Shown in pieces: positions 11,378-22,905 of a stretch of DNA of 64,000 nt. Numbering within the stretch: position 1 is the first letter of the stretch; every line of letters starts with the position of its first letter. The notes under the pieces are model-generated. The model ran no database searches. It was not told where the DNA came from and worked only from the letters and a program-made list of their open reading frames with translations. Position numbers and translations under genes: made by a program. The DNA is from Microvelia longipes (lineage: Eukaryota > Arthropoda > Insecta > Hemiptera > Veliidae): assembly GCA_018340805.1 (NCBI GenBank), contig JACMZG010001914.1:10671620-10735619 (forward strand), in the 5' to 3' direction.

Positions 11378-11449
<72 letters not shown>
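11355..11449. repeat. (CA)n then (TA)n microsatellite
   Basis: A CA-rich tract at about 11356-11378 is followed by an uninterrupted TA run of about 70 bp. Confidence 0.97.
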
Positions 11450-11454
<5 letters not shown>

Positions 11455-11639
11455 TTAAAAATCAGTAGTGAGTCCAGTCCTTTTTTCAAATTTCCACTTC
11501 TTCCTTTTATAACCCTTACCAATAATATAGCTCATTTTTTCTTTATAAATTTGCTAGAAAGAAAATACGGAATATTTTACGGAATAATTTCTGTAAAAAT
11601 TGCTGATGAAGTAAGCGTGTGGCATCGCAAGAGTACCTT

Positions 11640-11885
11640 AAAAAATCCCTGTTTGTGTATGTTATTGTTATCATTGAAACTTGGTAAAATTTCTGGTTTA
11701 GTTTTAGTAATGCTATCCGGAAAATGATTTTCATGACGTCAATAACGCGCAAAAATAACAGCAAACATTTTAAAAAAAATTTTAAAAAAATCACGGAGAA
11801 ATGTTTAATTGATTTTAGATTTAGCACGCATGTAGTCGTATATAAGACGAACTTATGGTCCAAGATTTATCTCGTTATTAGCTTA
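11640..11885 (+). repeat. 5' segment of the 5S-like repeat family
   Basis: Matches the first half of the long copy at 54290-55045: ATGACGTCAATAACGCGCAA, TTTAGCACGCATGTAG and the following AT-rich part. It lacks the 5S-like region. It sits in a repeat-rich stretch after a microsatellite. Confidence 0.6.
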
Positions 11886-12296
11886 CAATTACAATATGCC
11901 TAGTTTTAAACCTGTTTTATTTTTAACTACAAGTTTTGATTTGGTACAAAAAATCACTGATACCCAAAGGATATTACACAAGGAAAAAATTAATCAAAAT
12001 AAGATTTAATTAGAATTGATTAAACAGATTAAAAGTGGATTGAATTATTTCATTAATTTCACGCTTGGGAGGGAGCCTGACATGATTAGGATTTATTTTC
12101 AATTTGCTGCAAGCTTAGTTAATGTATTGTTTTCATTCTGAGGCTTGTTTTCATGAATTTCCTTTGGGAAAAATCACTAATGAGGTTAGTAGCAGAGCGA
12201 GTTAGTACACACGTGTATAATCATTTAGACTGGATGTTTTATATTTGTATGCCTTTAACTTATCTTATTATACCTGTAATACTTATAAAAAGTGAA
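11886..12296. other. AT-rich DNA, nothing recognised
   Basis: No repeat match or credible coding seen. A 91-codon open frame here runs into the fold-back element and is chance. Confidence 0.5.
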
Positions 12297-12660
12297 GAAT
12301 CAGCTACCGTCGATACTTGCTGTTGGATAAGAATTCCCTGGACCGGTTTCGGCATAACGCCATCATCAGCAGGCGGGGCAACATTTGAGTTTTCAACTAA
12401 TAAAGTAGTATCAGTGAATAACTTCTAATCTCAATGAGCACTTGCCTCAGTCACATTCCCTATATAAACTCTTTCCTACTCCCTTCCTTTATCTTCAGAA
12501 GGCTCGTCGAGCTCATTGAGACTAGAAATTATTCACTGATATAACTTTATTAGTTGAGAGCTCGAGTGTTGCCGCGCCAGCTGATGATGGCGTTATGCCG
12601 AAACTGGTCCAGGGATATTCATATCCAACAGCAAGTATCGACGGTAGCTGATTCTTCGAT
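12297..12660. mobile_element. Fold-back element with hammerhead-like arms (copy 1)
   Basis: A large imperfect palindrome. The left arm (12297-12470) and right arm (12505-12660) are inverse copies sharing GCTACCGTCGATACTTGCTG, GGATAT-palindrome, TAACGCCATCATCAGC and CTAATAAAGT-type blocks, with a loop of about 50 bp. Each arm carries CTGATGA-TGGCGTTATGCC-GAAAC and a GGTC-like end (plus strand 12581-12609, minus strand 12370-12340). This has the layout of a minimal hammerhead ribozyme. In this right arm stem I is poor (CCAG against CAGG). Copies at 13.9, 35.9 and 46.9 kb show it is a dispersed family. No coding is present. Confidence 0.75.
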
Positions 12661-12784
12661 TGCTTCTTTAACTTGCAGTATATACAACCTTTTTAATTTT
12701 AATACTTATAATAATTTAATTTAGTTTAGCTTTATATTGAGCATAGCTATTTGTTTCCATATGACCGTTTATTTTTAACCTCAG

Positions 12785-13069
12785 ATGCATCCATATAGTT
12801 TTAAATTAAAAGCTGACCCAATGTTCCCTATAGGTCAAGTTAAGGAAGAGATAGCACATCACTTTTTAGTAACGTGTGAATCACAGCTTAGACAAAGGTT
12901 TAGGATCTTTGGATCAGCCACTCTTCTGGCAGAGGTAAAACTTCAACTTCTGTCTACATCCATGGACAGATGTTCTAAAGTTCACTAAGGAATCGGACTG
13001 GTTCAAAGAAAATATAGGCTATATCAGGCAAGAAGTGAGTTCGTTCATGAGGCTGGCGAAAGCGTAACA
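12785..13069 (+). pseudogene. Possible LINE-like C-terminal remnant (zinc/His-Cys tail)
   Basis: An open stretch (12785-12988) contains EEIAHHFLVTCESQLRQRFR followed by FGSATLLAEV. It then continues in another frame to a stop at 13067-13069 with LKFTKESDWF. The pattern E-x-H-x3-C followed by R-x3-FG and a Phe-rich tail resembles the end of the RNase H or zinc region of jockey- or R1-like non-LTR retrotransposons. At least one frameshift is required, so it would be dead. The identification rests on a short motif and could be wrong. Confidence 0.35.
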
Positions 13070-13461
13070 ACGACCATATTGCTAAGACCTATGAGGTTTC
13101 CTACCTTTACAACTATATTATATTTGATTCCATTTGATGTAGTTGCTACAAGAGTTGTCTCTAAGAACCTTCAAGGCTTTCTTTTATCGGGCATTTTATG
13201 TTTTATCTCGACTCTTAACAGTTTGAAGTTCTAAATAACACTAATCTATTATCAATTAACTCGTTGTCATGGCAATTTTCTTTAATTATGATACCGTGAA
13301 ATTGTCCATTTCGGTGATACCTAAAACGTTTTTCGGATAATGGGAGATTGAAGTAACGTTCTCGGTGTGTTTTAACGATTGAATAAACTTAGCTGGAATG
13401 ATACATTATACGATTATATTTGACATTTATACTATAAATGATATTTATACGATTATACTCA
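13070..13461. other. AT-rich DNA, nothing recognised
   Basis: No feature seen apart from a small ATTTATACGATTATA-type duplication near 13408-13458. Confidence 0.5.
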
Positions 13462-13889
13462 TTCATCTTTAGATAGTATAACTAAGTATCCAATCAAGCG
13501 GTAATGGAATTCAGAGGTAACCAAATTTATTTTAGCTACTGTTAAAATAATGCATTCTAATAATAAAAATAATGTCCGATTAGAGCCTTGCGGCTCATCA
13601 GGGATAACCCCTGCGGAAACCATTCAAGTGGTAGTGACAACCGTTACGCTCCAAGTGTATTCTAAAGTTGGTTGCATTTTATTTAAACAATTATCTAATA
13701 TAAACTAAGAGCGTTATCTGGGATGCGAACCCCAGACCTTTGGGGTGTCAAAGGTTAGTTTAATAACAGACGCCTTAACAACCACGACCACAGAGGCGGC
13801 TATCTAATGGTAGGTAAAATATATTTGGTTACCTTTGGATTACCATTTCCTCTGTATTGTATATGTAGTTATACTACCTAAAGATGAAA
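13462..13889. mobile_element. TIR element (MITE) split by a SINE
   Basis: The ends are inverted repeats of about 80 bp. TTCATCTTTAGATAGTATAA at 13462 faces its inverse ending at 13888, and both arms continue with GGTAACCAAAT(T/A)TATTTTA-type sequence. Between them sits the SINE at 13570-13800. Without it the element would be about 190 bp, typical of a MITE. Confidence 0.65.
13570..13800 (-). repeat. tRNA-derived SINE (family A, copy 1)
   Basis: On the minus strand the head begins near 13795 with a tRNA-like A-box (GTGGTTGTTAAGGCGTCTG) and a B-box (GGGTTCGCATCCC). It resembles a tRNA-Ser gene. A body follows containing CCTGATGAGCCGCAAGGCTC, ending in an AT-rich tail near 13570. Copies are at 32735-32935 and 43640-43825. 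Not a functional tRNA: the cloverleaf is not maintained. Confidence 0.7.
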
Positions 13890-13934
13890 GAGGTCATTTT
13901 TACGGCAAGTAAAAATGATTACTAATTAATTATT

Positions 13935-14205
13935 TAATTAAAACTCAGGTTATTGTCGATACTTGATGTTGGATATGAATATCCCTGGACCGGTTTCAGC
14001 TTAACGCCATTATCAGCAGGGGGGAGGGGGGCAATTTTCGAGCTCTCAACTGATATAGTTATTCTCTGATATAACTTTATTAGTTGAGAGCTAGTATATG
14101 GCTTCACTTGCTGATAGCGTTAAGCCGAAACCGCTCCAGAGTTATTTATATAAAGCAGCAAGCATCGACAGTTGCTAATTTTTCAATTATCTGAAGATGA
14201 TTAGA
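13935..14205. mobile_element. Fold-back element with hammerhead-like arms (copy 2)
   Basis: Shorter, more degenerate member of the 12.3 kb family. The left arm carries CTGATAATGGCGTTAAGCTG-AAACCGGTCC (minus strand, 14016-13987). The right arm carries CTGATAGCGTTAAGCCGAAA (14111-14130). The core is mutated in both arms, so activity is unlikely. Confidence 0.65.
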
Positions 14206-14929
14206 ACGCATTTCTACCCTTCAATATTTTTTTTCAGCAATTATTATTGTACCTTGTATTCTAAATAATAATAATTCATTAATTCATAATAATGAAAATA
14301 AAAATTCATTAAAATATTTTTCTTCAGAAAAAAATAAAACATTTATTCTAGGAAAATAATTCCCAGAGTTAATATATCTGTGGAAATAATATTCCCTAAT
14401 TTCTCTAGCATGACTATAAGAGTTTACTTGTAATTAATTGATTTCTGGTAAGATTGGTAATTTTCTTCTTGTAGATTGTGTTACATGGAGATTAGAAGCT
14501 AAATATTGTATGGAATAATAAAATAATTTAACAACTTTAAAAAAGTCAATCTCCTAACCATGAACTATAATATTGGTTTCAACTTTTTATCATATTTATA
14601 TCAGAACAAATAGGATTCATTATTGTTTGTAATATAAATAAACCATAATCTATAAAGTTGATACAAACTAATAAAAGTTTACTTGGGTTTTCTTTGTCAG
14701 TTTTAAGATTAGGATCGTGATTTGAATAATTGTATATTTAAATTTATCTCTTTATGTCTTGGTGCTTATTTCTTTAAGTGTTGTTTGAAAATGAGTTAAG
14801 TTTTATAAGGTTTTCAAAAAAATATAAATTTGAATATTTCCGAACAAAGTACTAAATTGAGTTTTTTTTTCAATTTATTTTATAGTTTCAACATAGATTT
14901 GGGTTGGCTTTGATTTTATTGGTAGTCTC
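14206..14929. other. AT-rich DNA, nothing recognised
   Basis: No coding, RNA gene or repeat boundary recognised. Confidence 0.5.
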
Positions 14930-15235
14930 TCTTTCCGTTATCCTCATGAGAAGAGGATGCGGCTGATATAGGATTCTTTATCTAAAGAATTTTTACTTTC
15001 TTCCCCTTCTACCGTACGTATATATAAACAAAGGAAATTCGCTAAAAGTATGGTACTTTTCCAGATTAGGTGTCCCCTATTTTAAGTGCAGTTAAAATCA
15101 TAACCCAGGATTTCTCCTGCATCAGTTTTCGGTGTTTATAAGACTTCTTAAGTGGGTTTCACTACGTTTTCTTTGTGTGTGTTATCATCGTAGCTTCCAG
15201 CGTCTTTGAAACTTAGTACAAAAATTAATCTTTAG
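14930..15235 (+). repeat. Composite of repeat fragments with a TIR-transposon end
   Basis: 15049-15080 (GGTACTTTTCCAGATTAGGT) is the terminal sequence of the element at 61.68-63.86 kb. The following TTCTTAAGTGGGTTT...GTGTGTGTTATCATCGTAGC is the 5' part of the 5S-like repeat family. Both are fragments. Confidence 0.5.
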
Positions 15236-15261
15236 GTCTGTTGTGTTTGTCGCTAAATTTA

Positions 15262-15990
15262 TTTTATCTCCAGACGGTGTATAATGAAAAGTTTATTGTC
15301 TGGTTTTTAGGGAGTAAAAAAGCACTTTTTACTCCCAAGGAAGAAAAAGTGTTTCCAATTATTGGGTTATTAGAGCCAATTATATCAATTTTTTAGGGGA
15401 GTGGTATTCTCTAAATTTATACAGGTTACCTAACAATTTTTTTTATTTTCCCGGGGTTGTCACCCCCAAAATTTATAAGGGGGACCCCACCAAAAAAAAA
15501 ATTAATTGGCTCAAAATCCGTTTCAGGTTAAAAGAAGTTGCTTGGAGTAATACAATTATTTTTAATAATTAAATGTTATTAAAGTGCAACAACTGTGTGT
15601 ATAACTTAATTTTGGGGGTGCTGTCCCCAAAAACATTTTTGTATTAACATACAAAAAATTTTTTGGGGACAGCACGCCCAAAATTGATATGGGGGTCCGC
15701 CCCAAAAAAAGAATAAAATGCAACAAAATGTAATTAAATAAAATCAATATCTGGAGATAAAATCTTGTATGGACCTTGGGATTAAAATGTAATTTTTCAC
15801 CTCGCAATTACCTAATAGTCACAACTGCTTCAGCTTTGCCTCGGGAGTTAAACCCATAAATTCCTCGGCTTCGCCTCGGGAGTTAAATATTTTGGTTCCC
15901 TCGGCTTACGTCTTAGGAACCAACTAACTGCTCAGGGAAATAATAACATTCTTTACTCCCTTGGTGCATAAATAACTATTTTTTATTTAT
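15262..15990 (+). repeat. Dispersed repeat with CTCGGCTTCGCCTCGGGAGT units (copy 1)
   Basis: Matches 56468-57052 over most of its length: TTATCTCCAGACNGTGTATA at the start, AGGGAGTAAA, AGGGGAGTGGTATTCTCTAA, GGCTCAAAATCCGTTTCAGG, then short tandem (C)TCGGCTTNGCCTCGGGAGTT units and CTTTACTCCCTTGGTGCATA at the end. An internal part has inverted CCCCCAAAATT/GGGGGTG patches. The family is about 600-730 bp and non-coding. No clear TIRs or target duplication were identified. Confidence 0.7.
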
Positions 15991-16164
15991 TGTTGGGCTT
16001 AATTTGACAACATATTTTTTTATGTGATTAACGTTGCAGTGCCTAGAGGACATAAGACCTGTTGCTTTTTATGTTCTTTATTGGAAAATATACACGAAAT
16101 TTATTTTATGTTAAAGGGAGCCATATTATATTTATTAGTTTTAGATTAATTTCCGATTATTTAT

Positions 16165-16595
16165 AACTTCATTAACCCACTCAGCACTAACTAATGACTC
16201 AGCAAAAATTTTGAAAAATCAAATGACGCGGAAAAATGTTTCGATCCATTTGAGATTTGGCACTTATATGTTAATTTAAAAGAGCAATTTATGTGCTCAA
16301 GTTCAACTTTATCGAATGACTTGTATACGTTTTTAAAAAAATCTAAAAATAATTCAATTAAGTCAACGTAATACATGGGTATACTAAGTTTTGTTTCGAT
16401 ACAACAGGTATATCTATAGTTTTTGTTGGTTTATAAAAGTTAAGTTGAGCGGGGTCAGTAGTCAATGGGTGACCGCTGAGTATGAAACAGATGTATTTAC
16501 TATCTGAGGACGAGCGAAAGAGTCCAAACTTGAGAGGATAAGCGTAGCGAATCTTAAGTGGTGAGTAAAAGTTAACTGATTTTAGCGAATTTCCT
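16165..16595 (+). repeat. 5S-like repeat (copy a), with 5S rRNA-like promoter region
   Basis: The 5S-like part at about 16405-16480 shows TATATCTATAG, TTAAGTTGAGCGGGGTCAGT and CAATGGGTGACCGCTGAG, corresponding to the 5S A-box/C-box region. It is followed by the family-specific GGACGAGCGAAAGAGTCC and GGATAAGCGTAGCGAATC. Upstream is the family's AT-rich half. Confidence 0.7.
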
Positions 16596-16699
16596 TTGGA
16601 AATTCGCCTAATGGGATAGGCGTCATGGCGGAATTCGAACCTCGGACCACGACACAAATCCTTTTAAGAGGTCCCTAATGACGAAAACATAAGTTTCGC

Positions 16700-16705
<6 letters not shown>
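16596..16705. other. Short tRNA-like fragment
   Basis: The minus strand reads CGTGGTCCGAGGTTCGAATTC, a B-box-like string. No complete tRNA can be folded. Likely a SINE remnant. Confidence 0.3.
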
Positions 16706-17640
<935 letters not shown>

Positions 17641-18244
17641 TTATCGTTTTTTTTTACTTAATATAAGTTTACAACTAGAAATAATTCTGGCGCGTGGTCC
17701 GCATGTCGGGCGAATTTCCTTTGGATGCGAGCTCTCAAACCCAGAGTACCTGGGTTCAAAATCTAGTAGGGACAATAATTTTTTATCGTTTTTTTACCTA
17801 ATATAAGTTTACAACTAGAAAATAATTCTGGCGCGGTGGTCCGCATGTCGGGCGAACTTCCTTTGGATGCGTGTTTCCGTGCTTTTTACATTTTATAAGT
17901 TTACAACTACTAAATAAATAATTTCGGCGTGGTGGTCCGCTGTCGGGCGAATTTCATTTGGAATGCGTGTTTCCGTGCTGAACAACCCATTTCTTGCTTA
18001 TGCAAGAACCATGGCCATTGCGTGGTTCCGGTTCATGCTTTAGAACCTAAGCAGTTACTCAATTGTCAAGCACTGCTCGTAACTCATTTTGTCTGTATTT
18101 TCTAAAGGAAATGCGCTAAAACCTTTAAAGATAACTGACTAAGCTTAAAGATAAGTAACTAATCTTTAAACTAGTGCAAATAATAGTGCGTACTTCTAAT
18201 TTTAGAGGCATAGTTTTGCACAACCAACTGGATAATTATGCGCA

Positions 18245-18350
18245 TTTCCTTTATTTTTTTTATTTAGTAGTTGTAAACTTATATAATGTAAAAAGCACGG
18301 AAACACGCATCCAGAGGAAATTCGCCCGACATGTGGACCACCGCGACAGA
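18245..18350 (-). repeat. Inverted copy of the 17.6-18.0 kb repeat
   Basis: TAGTTGTAAACTTATATAAT, AGCACGGAAACACGCATCCA and AAATTCGCCCGACATGTGGA are the reverse complement of the 17.85-17.97 kb unit. The two form an inverted pair about 300 bp apart. Confidence 0.7.
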
Positions 18351-19149
18351 ATTTTTTTTAATACGAATTTTGATTATTTTTTTGAGGTTTGTTTGGTTTA
18401 AAGATAATTACAAGGCTTTTGGTTGGGACAATTTGTTTTTTATTTTTTTATTTTTTTTTTTTTTTTTAATATACAAACTGATATATGTCCAATTACAAAA
18501 ACAAATTATGTTTAATGTTATGTTAAATAGGGTCTTAAAATTTAACTTCTTGGTGTAATTTCGAGCGTTCTATCTAGTATTTGTGACAGACATTTTCTTT
18601 TTTCTACTGTATTTTCTATTGTGAAGCATGTGCAAGTCAGAATTTAAAAAATGCGTCTGCTAAGTTGTACATGCATCTATATACCCACGGCATGATTATA
18701 AAATAATTTTAAAGATATTATTCAAAATATCTATGTACAAATTTCTTGGATTTTTTTATACTTCGATTTATTTTTATTTTTAGCCCAATTTTTTATTTTC
18801 AGCCTACTTAATTGTTTTTATTTTAAGCCCTATTCGTTATTTTTATTTCAGTTTTTTATTAACCTGTTATAGGAAGGATTTAAAACAAAAAAATGAATCA
18901 GGTTGAGAATTCATTTGTCAAGAGTTTTGCGATCTTTTTCGTTTGATTAAAGAAGAGAGACAAAAAAATATATTGTTTTCTGGAAAACTTGCTTCCAACA
19001 AGTTTGTTTTGAAATGATGATTTAGTGGAAGCTTTGATTATTACCGATTTTAATGTTTATAATAACAAGAACTAAGGTTTTACTTTATAGCCGGAGAGGC
19101 TGATTTTTACATTGATTCTATTATTTTATCAACAATTGTTACTTAAATT
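18351..19149. other. AT-rich DNA with poly-T, nothing recognised
   Basis: Long T runs around 18420-18470. No coding or repeat assignment. Confidence 0.5.
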
Positions 19150-19548
19150 ATGTGGCGTAAAAATTTGTTCTCATATAAAAAATCCAGGACACCTCTCATG
19201 GTAAAAAGATGTTTAGCAGTTTTAGACTTCAAAGGCAGAAAGGAGACTGAAAGTTCCATGACGCTAAAATGGCTAGAGAGAGGGATAAGTGTCAGTGGCG
19301 ATTTGGCGATCATGAATAATGGATTTACGATACCAGGGAGACCAATAGAACTTGAAGGATTCACAAATGGGTATTTTCCCCTTTGATTTGACTATCAGAA
19401 GACAGACGTGAGGCCACCTCTGAAACCTCCTTTTTACTTTAAGTCTCCAAAGAAGAGGGACACAGATCGGAGAGGGAAAAGACAAAAACCTAAGTCAAGG
19501 AGTTTATCAGACTCCGAGAACAGAAGAGTGATAATTCAAGTGATCTAG
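19150..19548 (+). pseudogene. Unrecognised open stretch with one in-frame stop
   Basis: From ATG at 19150 a 78-codon frame runs to a TGA at 19384-19386, and the same frame then stays open for about 53 more codons to TAG. The first part has ordinary protein-like composition (KRCLAVLDFKGRKETESSMT, PGRPIELEGFTNGYFP). The second is basic and low-complexity (FKSPKKRDTDRRGKRQKPKS). Local GC is higher than in the surroundings. It could be an old exon, a transposon gene fragment or a processed pseudogene. I do not recognise the family. Overlapping minus-strand frames look like shadows. Confidence 0.3.
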
Positions 19549-20817
19549 CTGATCAGTTAACATGAGGATATTCCTTGTACTTAACATTTCTTGCTATTAG
19601 TTTAAAACTTGCTTATTGGTTAATCCTAACTTCGGTCAAATAATATTACTAATTGATCCACCATAACCAGGCTAGGCTAGTAGGCTATGTCGTTTAAGCC
19701 TAATATGTCTATTAGGCAAGGACATAATTATGTTATAAGTTAAAATGTCAATCTATTTAATGCTAAGTTGTGATAGATTTATTGTAATTTGTTTAATGAT
19801 AACATACAATTTTCTGTACTATCTTTAGTGTTTTTGTATCCTTTCCTTGGATGGGTGTAACGACAGACTCACCTAACGGGATCTGCCAGTACCGTGGGTT
19901 CTGTTTGTCTCAGGAAAGCATTGAACACTTCCACGTAATATCCAAGTCCATGGTTACATAATTATTAATATTTATACCGGTGGAGGGGGGGGGGGGTAAC
20001 TTAAATGAGAAGGAAAAGTTTGTATTCGATTATCGCAAGCTGCTGGAAATCAGCGCTGCGGTGGACATGATTGGATTACTCATGAACTAACTCTGAAAGC
20101 TTTCCAAAATTACCGATTATATTTTCATGACGACTGACTATTGGTTACGACAGCTGCAATTATTGTAATAATATAATTATTTTTCTTTTCGTTCCTTATT
20201 ATTTTAACCTAATAAAAATGGTTCGCCATTGTCATGTTCTGTATCACAAAAATTTAGAAACTAATCGTAAAATTTTTGTAAACAAATGTGAAGTGTAATT
20301 TAGTAAATAATCTTAAACGTGATAATTAAAAACACAGGTAAACCAAGCTGATAGAGTTAATAAGGTGATTCCGTTGAAGAGTTTTTATAAATGAAATAAA
20401 TCTGTTTGACAGGTTAGGTTATAGTCCGGAATTGACGTCATTGCAGGAATAAATGGTAAACTTTCAGTGTTGACCGCCTATACCGAGTTCTACAATGACG
20501 TCACACGTCATTCATAGAAACGGCAGGTTATAATCTGAGAATGCGTTTGGTTTGTTTACATCTTATTGAATCACCTTGTAAATTTCTATCATCTTGCAGG
20601 TAACAAGGAATAAAAAACAACATAACCTTCATTATGACAGACAACAAGACATTTTCATAACCTCACCTGATCACGATAGTCGCTAAAGTAGCGCTAGCGG
20701 CCAAACTTTCCTTGTTAATAATTTTTCTATATATCGCAAGCCCGAAATACTTGAGTAAGATCACTTGTTATTTTATTCCACTATAATTTTCGTACATTTT
20801 ATCTGGGGGCCATTTGT
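19549..20817. other. Intergenic DNA, nothing recognised
   Basis: No coding or repeat family identified. A run of 12 G lies at about 19986-19997. Confidence 0.5.
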
Positions 20818-20819
20818 TC

Positions 20820-21003
20820 GTTATAATACGACCTACGGCTAAGATCAATTGACAGCGTGAGAAAATAAGGCGAGGGAGCCATTAAAGTTAGTCCTGGATG
20901 TTAAACCACACCCTCAATTTCAAATCAGGCCAATCATATTGGTTTCTCAACACTATTTTCCCGCGCTGTCAACTGACTTTAGCCGTGTGTCGTACTTTAC
21001 CAA
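20820..21003. mobile_element. Palindromic MITE (family M, copy 1)
   Basis: The left end TACGACCTACGGCTAAGATC faces the right end's inverse GTACGACACACGGCTAAAGT. Both continue as CA(A/G)TTGACAGCGNGNGAAAATA. Shared interior: AGGGAGCCATTAAAGTTAGT and GGTTTCTCAACA. Other copies are at 33.1, 33.3 and 43.9 kb. Length and lack of coding fit a MITE. Confidence 0.75.
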
Positions 21004-21246
21004 TGACAGTTTTTATGTAAACACCGCTTAATGCTCCAATTTATATAAAACATAAACTATATTTTTTTTCGAAATTTTATTTATCTTTATTCGATATTTG
21101 TTACTTCTACTGCTTTAGATTTAGAACAGCCTTATTTTTCTACTTAATCCTATTTTTCTCGATTGCTTTCATATCTTTTTTTAACTTTACATTCTTTTTA
21201 TTGTTTTATTTTATAAGATATTTGTCTTTCTATCTCTTACTTGATG

Positions 21247-21383
21247 CTGCTGAGATAATATGGTGATAACTACTAAGATTCACGTAATATAGTGATAACT
21301 GCTGAGACTGACATAATATGGTGATAACTACTAACATTACCGTAATATAGTGATAACTGCTGAGACTGACATAATATGGAGAT
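21247..21383. repeat. 58-bp satellite, left part
   Basis: Copies of ATAATATGGTGATAACTACT and GTAATATAGTGATAACTGCT alternate, forming a 58-bp unit made of two diverged 29-bp halves. Continuous with 27649-28266 once the inserted BEL element is removed. Confidence 0.92.
21379..21383. other. 5-bp target-site duplication (left), GAGAT
   Basis: GAGAT directly before the TG of the LTR. Identical to 27649-27653. Confidence 0.85.
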
Positions 21384-21509
21384 TGTTATAAAAGAACTCG
21401 AAAACGAAATCTGATCACTTCTAACAGTATATTAATCAATTAAAAGAATACAACACAATAATAATTTGAATTCTGTCAAACTTAAATAAGGTGTCAATTT
21501 TATCTAACA
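21384..21509 (-). repeat. BEL/Pao 3' LTR
   Basis: 126 bp, from TGTTATAAAAGAACTC to TTTATCTAACA as written on the plus strand. No difference from the 5' LTR was noticed by eye. Unusually short for this class. Confidence 0.9.
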
Positions 21510-21960
21510 TCTTCTCCCCCCCTAGCTATGACTGCTATCTTTGTCATAGGTCTCTTATAAATACCTGTTGCAGTTTTTACTTCGACTGAGCGTACTTGAC
21601 CATCTTGACCTGGGAATATATTAGTGATAATACCTTGCGGCCAATGATTAGTCGAGTTAGACTCGTCTACTATTATTACCAAATCACCAATTCTTGGTGG
21701 TTCGACCTTCTTGAACCACTTAGTCCTTCTAGTAAGACAAGGTAAATACTCTTTTACCCATCTCTTCCAAAACGAGTCTAGAAGTCCCTTTATTCGCTGC
21801 AAACGCCTTTTGGTAAACTGCTCCTCATGAATTCTCTGCTCAAACGGCGAGCGTAAAAAGTCGTTTGGAGTCAATGGTGTTGGATCCATTGGGTCTAAGG
21901 AGATATCTGTTAAAGGACGTCTGTTTATTACATTCTCACTATTAAGGTGAATAATATTTC
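21500..21960 (-). pseudogene. BEL/Pao pol, C-terminal tail (DUF5641-like)
   Basis: Open frame 21889-21500 (129 codons). It has the block SFWKRWVKEYLPCLTRRTKW, then PRIGDLVIIVDESN and a WPQGII...DGQVRSVEVKT stretch, the typical post-integrase domain of BEL/Pao polyproteins. Just upstream, the expected NxRPLT motif is read at about 21930-21900 in this frame. A frameshift near 21930 separates it from the integrase core. The frame ends inside the 3' LTR, passing through the polypurine tract. Confidence 0.85.
21510..21523 (-). promoter_or_regulatory. Polypurine tract of the BEL/Pao element
   Basis: On the minus strand AGGGGGGGGAGAAGA directly precedes the 3' LTR. This is the expected site for plus-strand DNA priming. 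Confidence 0.8.
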
Positions 21961-22905
21961 ATCTTTTGGGTACTGGTCTTTCAAAGCTGCACGCAAGGCT
22001 GTCTTGACACTTCTTACCAGGCGTTCCCAGCACCCACCCATATGAGGTGCTCTGGGTGTTATAAACGTCCACTTGATACCTTTTCCGATTTCTTGCAACT
22101 TACGTTCTATTTCCTCTTGCCTCATGCCTTTCAAAATTCCTTTAAGTTCCTTTTCTGCCCCGACTAGATTTGTACCGTTGTCCGAGAACATCTCTGTGGG
22201 ACACGGACGGCGACTAACAAACCTTTGTATTGCCATCACACAGCTTTCAGTATCTAATGAGTGAGCAATTTCAAGGTGTACAGCTCTCGATGAAAGGCAG
22301 GTGAAAAGTACACCCCAGCGTTTTTCATGTCTGCGCCCTATTGTTACTCCCATGGGCCCGAAGTAATCGACTCCTGTATAATAAAACGCATGAGGTGGAC
22401 ACGTGACTCTGGCGGGTGGTAAATATCCCATCTGTGGCGGTTGCGGTCGGCTGTTGCGCAGCAAGCAACTGACACATTCTCTTTGCATTTTTTTTGTAGC
22501 TTGACGTATCCCTAGTATCCAAAATTTTCGCCTCAATTCTGTTATAACCGTGGTTACCCCTTGATGAAAAAATCGTTCATGCTGGTCTCGGATAATCAAG
22601 TTGGCGACGGATTCCTTTCCATCGAGTATAACTGGGCTTTTATGCTCCTCTCTTAAGTTAGGTGACCCGTCAATCCTTCCACTCACACGCATTATGTTCT
22701 CTTCATCTAATCTTGGACATAAGCTGTATAAGCGACTAGAACGAGAAACCTTAGAGGCCCTCATTAAACTTCTTTTCTCTTCGCAAAATGAAGTTGTTTG
22801 AGAGCATTTAATCAACACTTTCTCAGCTTCTATTAGTTCTTCAAGATTCAACTCCGGAAATTCTGTGTAGTTAGGTTTCTTTTTTTGAAGAGGAGATCTC
22901 TCTTT
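21928..22905 (-). pseudogene. BEL/Pao integrase region
   Basis: 307-codon frame (22851-21928), continuing upstream in the same frame. It has an HHCC zinc-binding motif (HERFFHQG...CVSC, about residues 90-128). It then has the DDE catalytic core with D in VDYFGPMG (about 158), D in FSDNGTN (about 220) and E in GGCWERLVRSV (about 272), with CLSSRAVHLEI between them, as in Pao-type integrases. The enzyme would join the cDNA copy to host DNA. The catalytic residues are present, but the frame breaks at its 3' end near 21930. Confidence 0.9.

Noticed and set aside
13706..13795. tRNA-Ser gene on the minus strand
   Set aside because: A- and B-boxes fit but the anticodon arm and acceptor do not pair, and the sequence belongs to a SINE repeated elsewhere.
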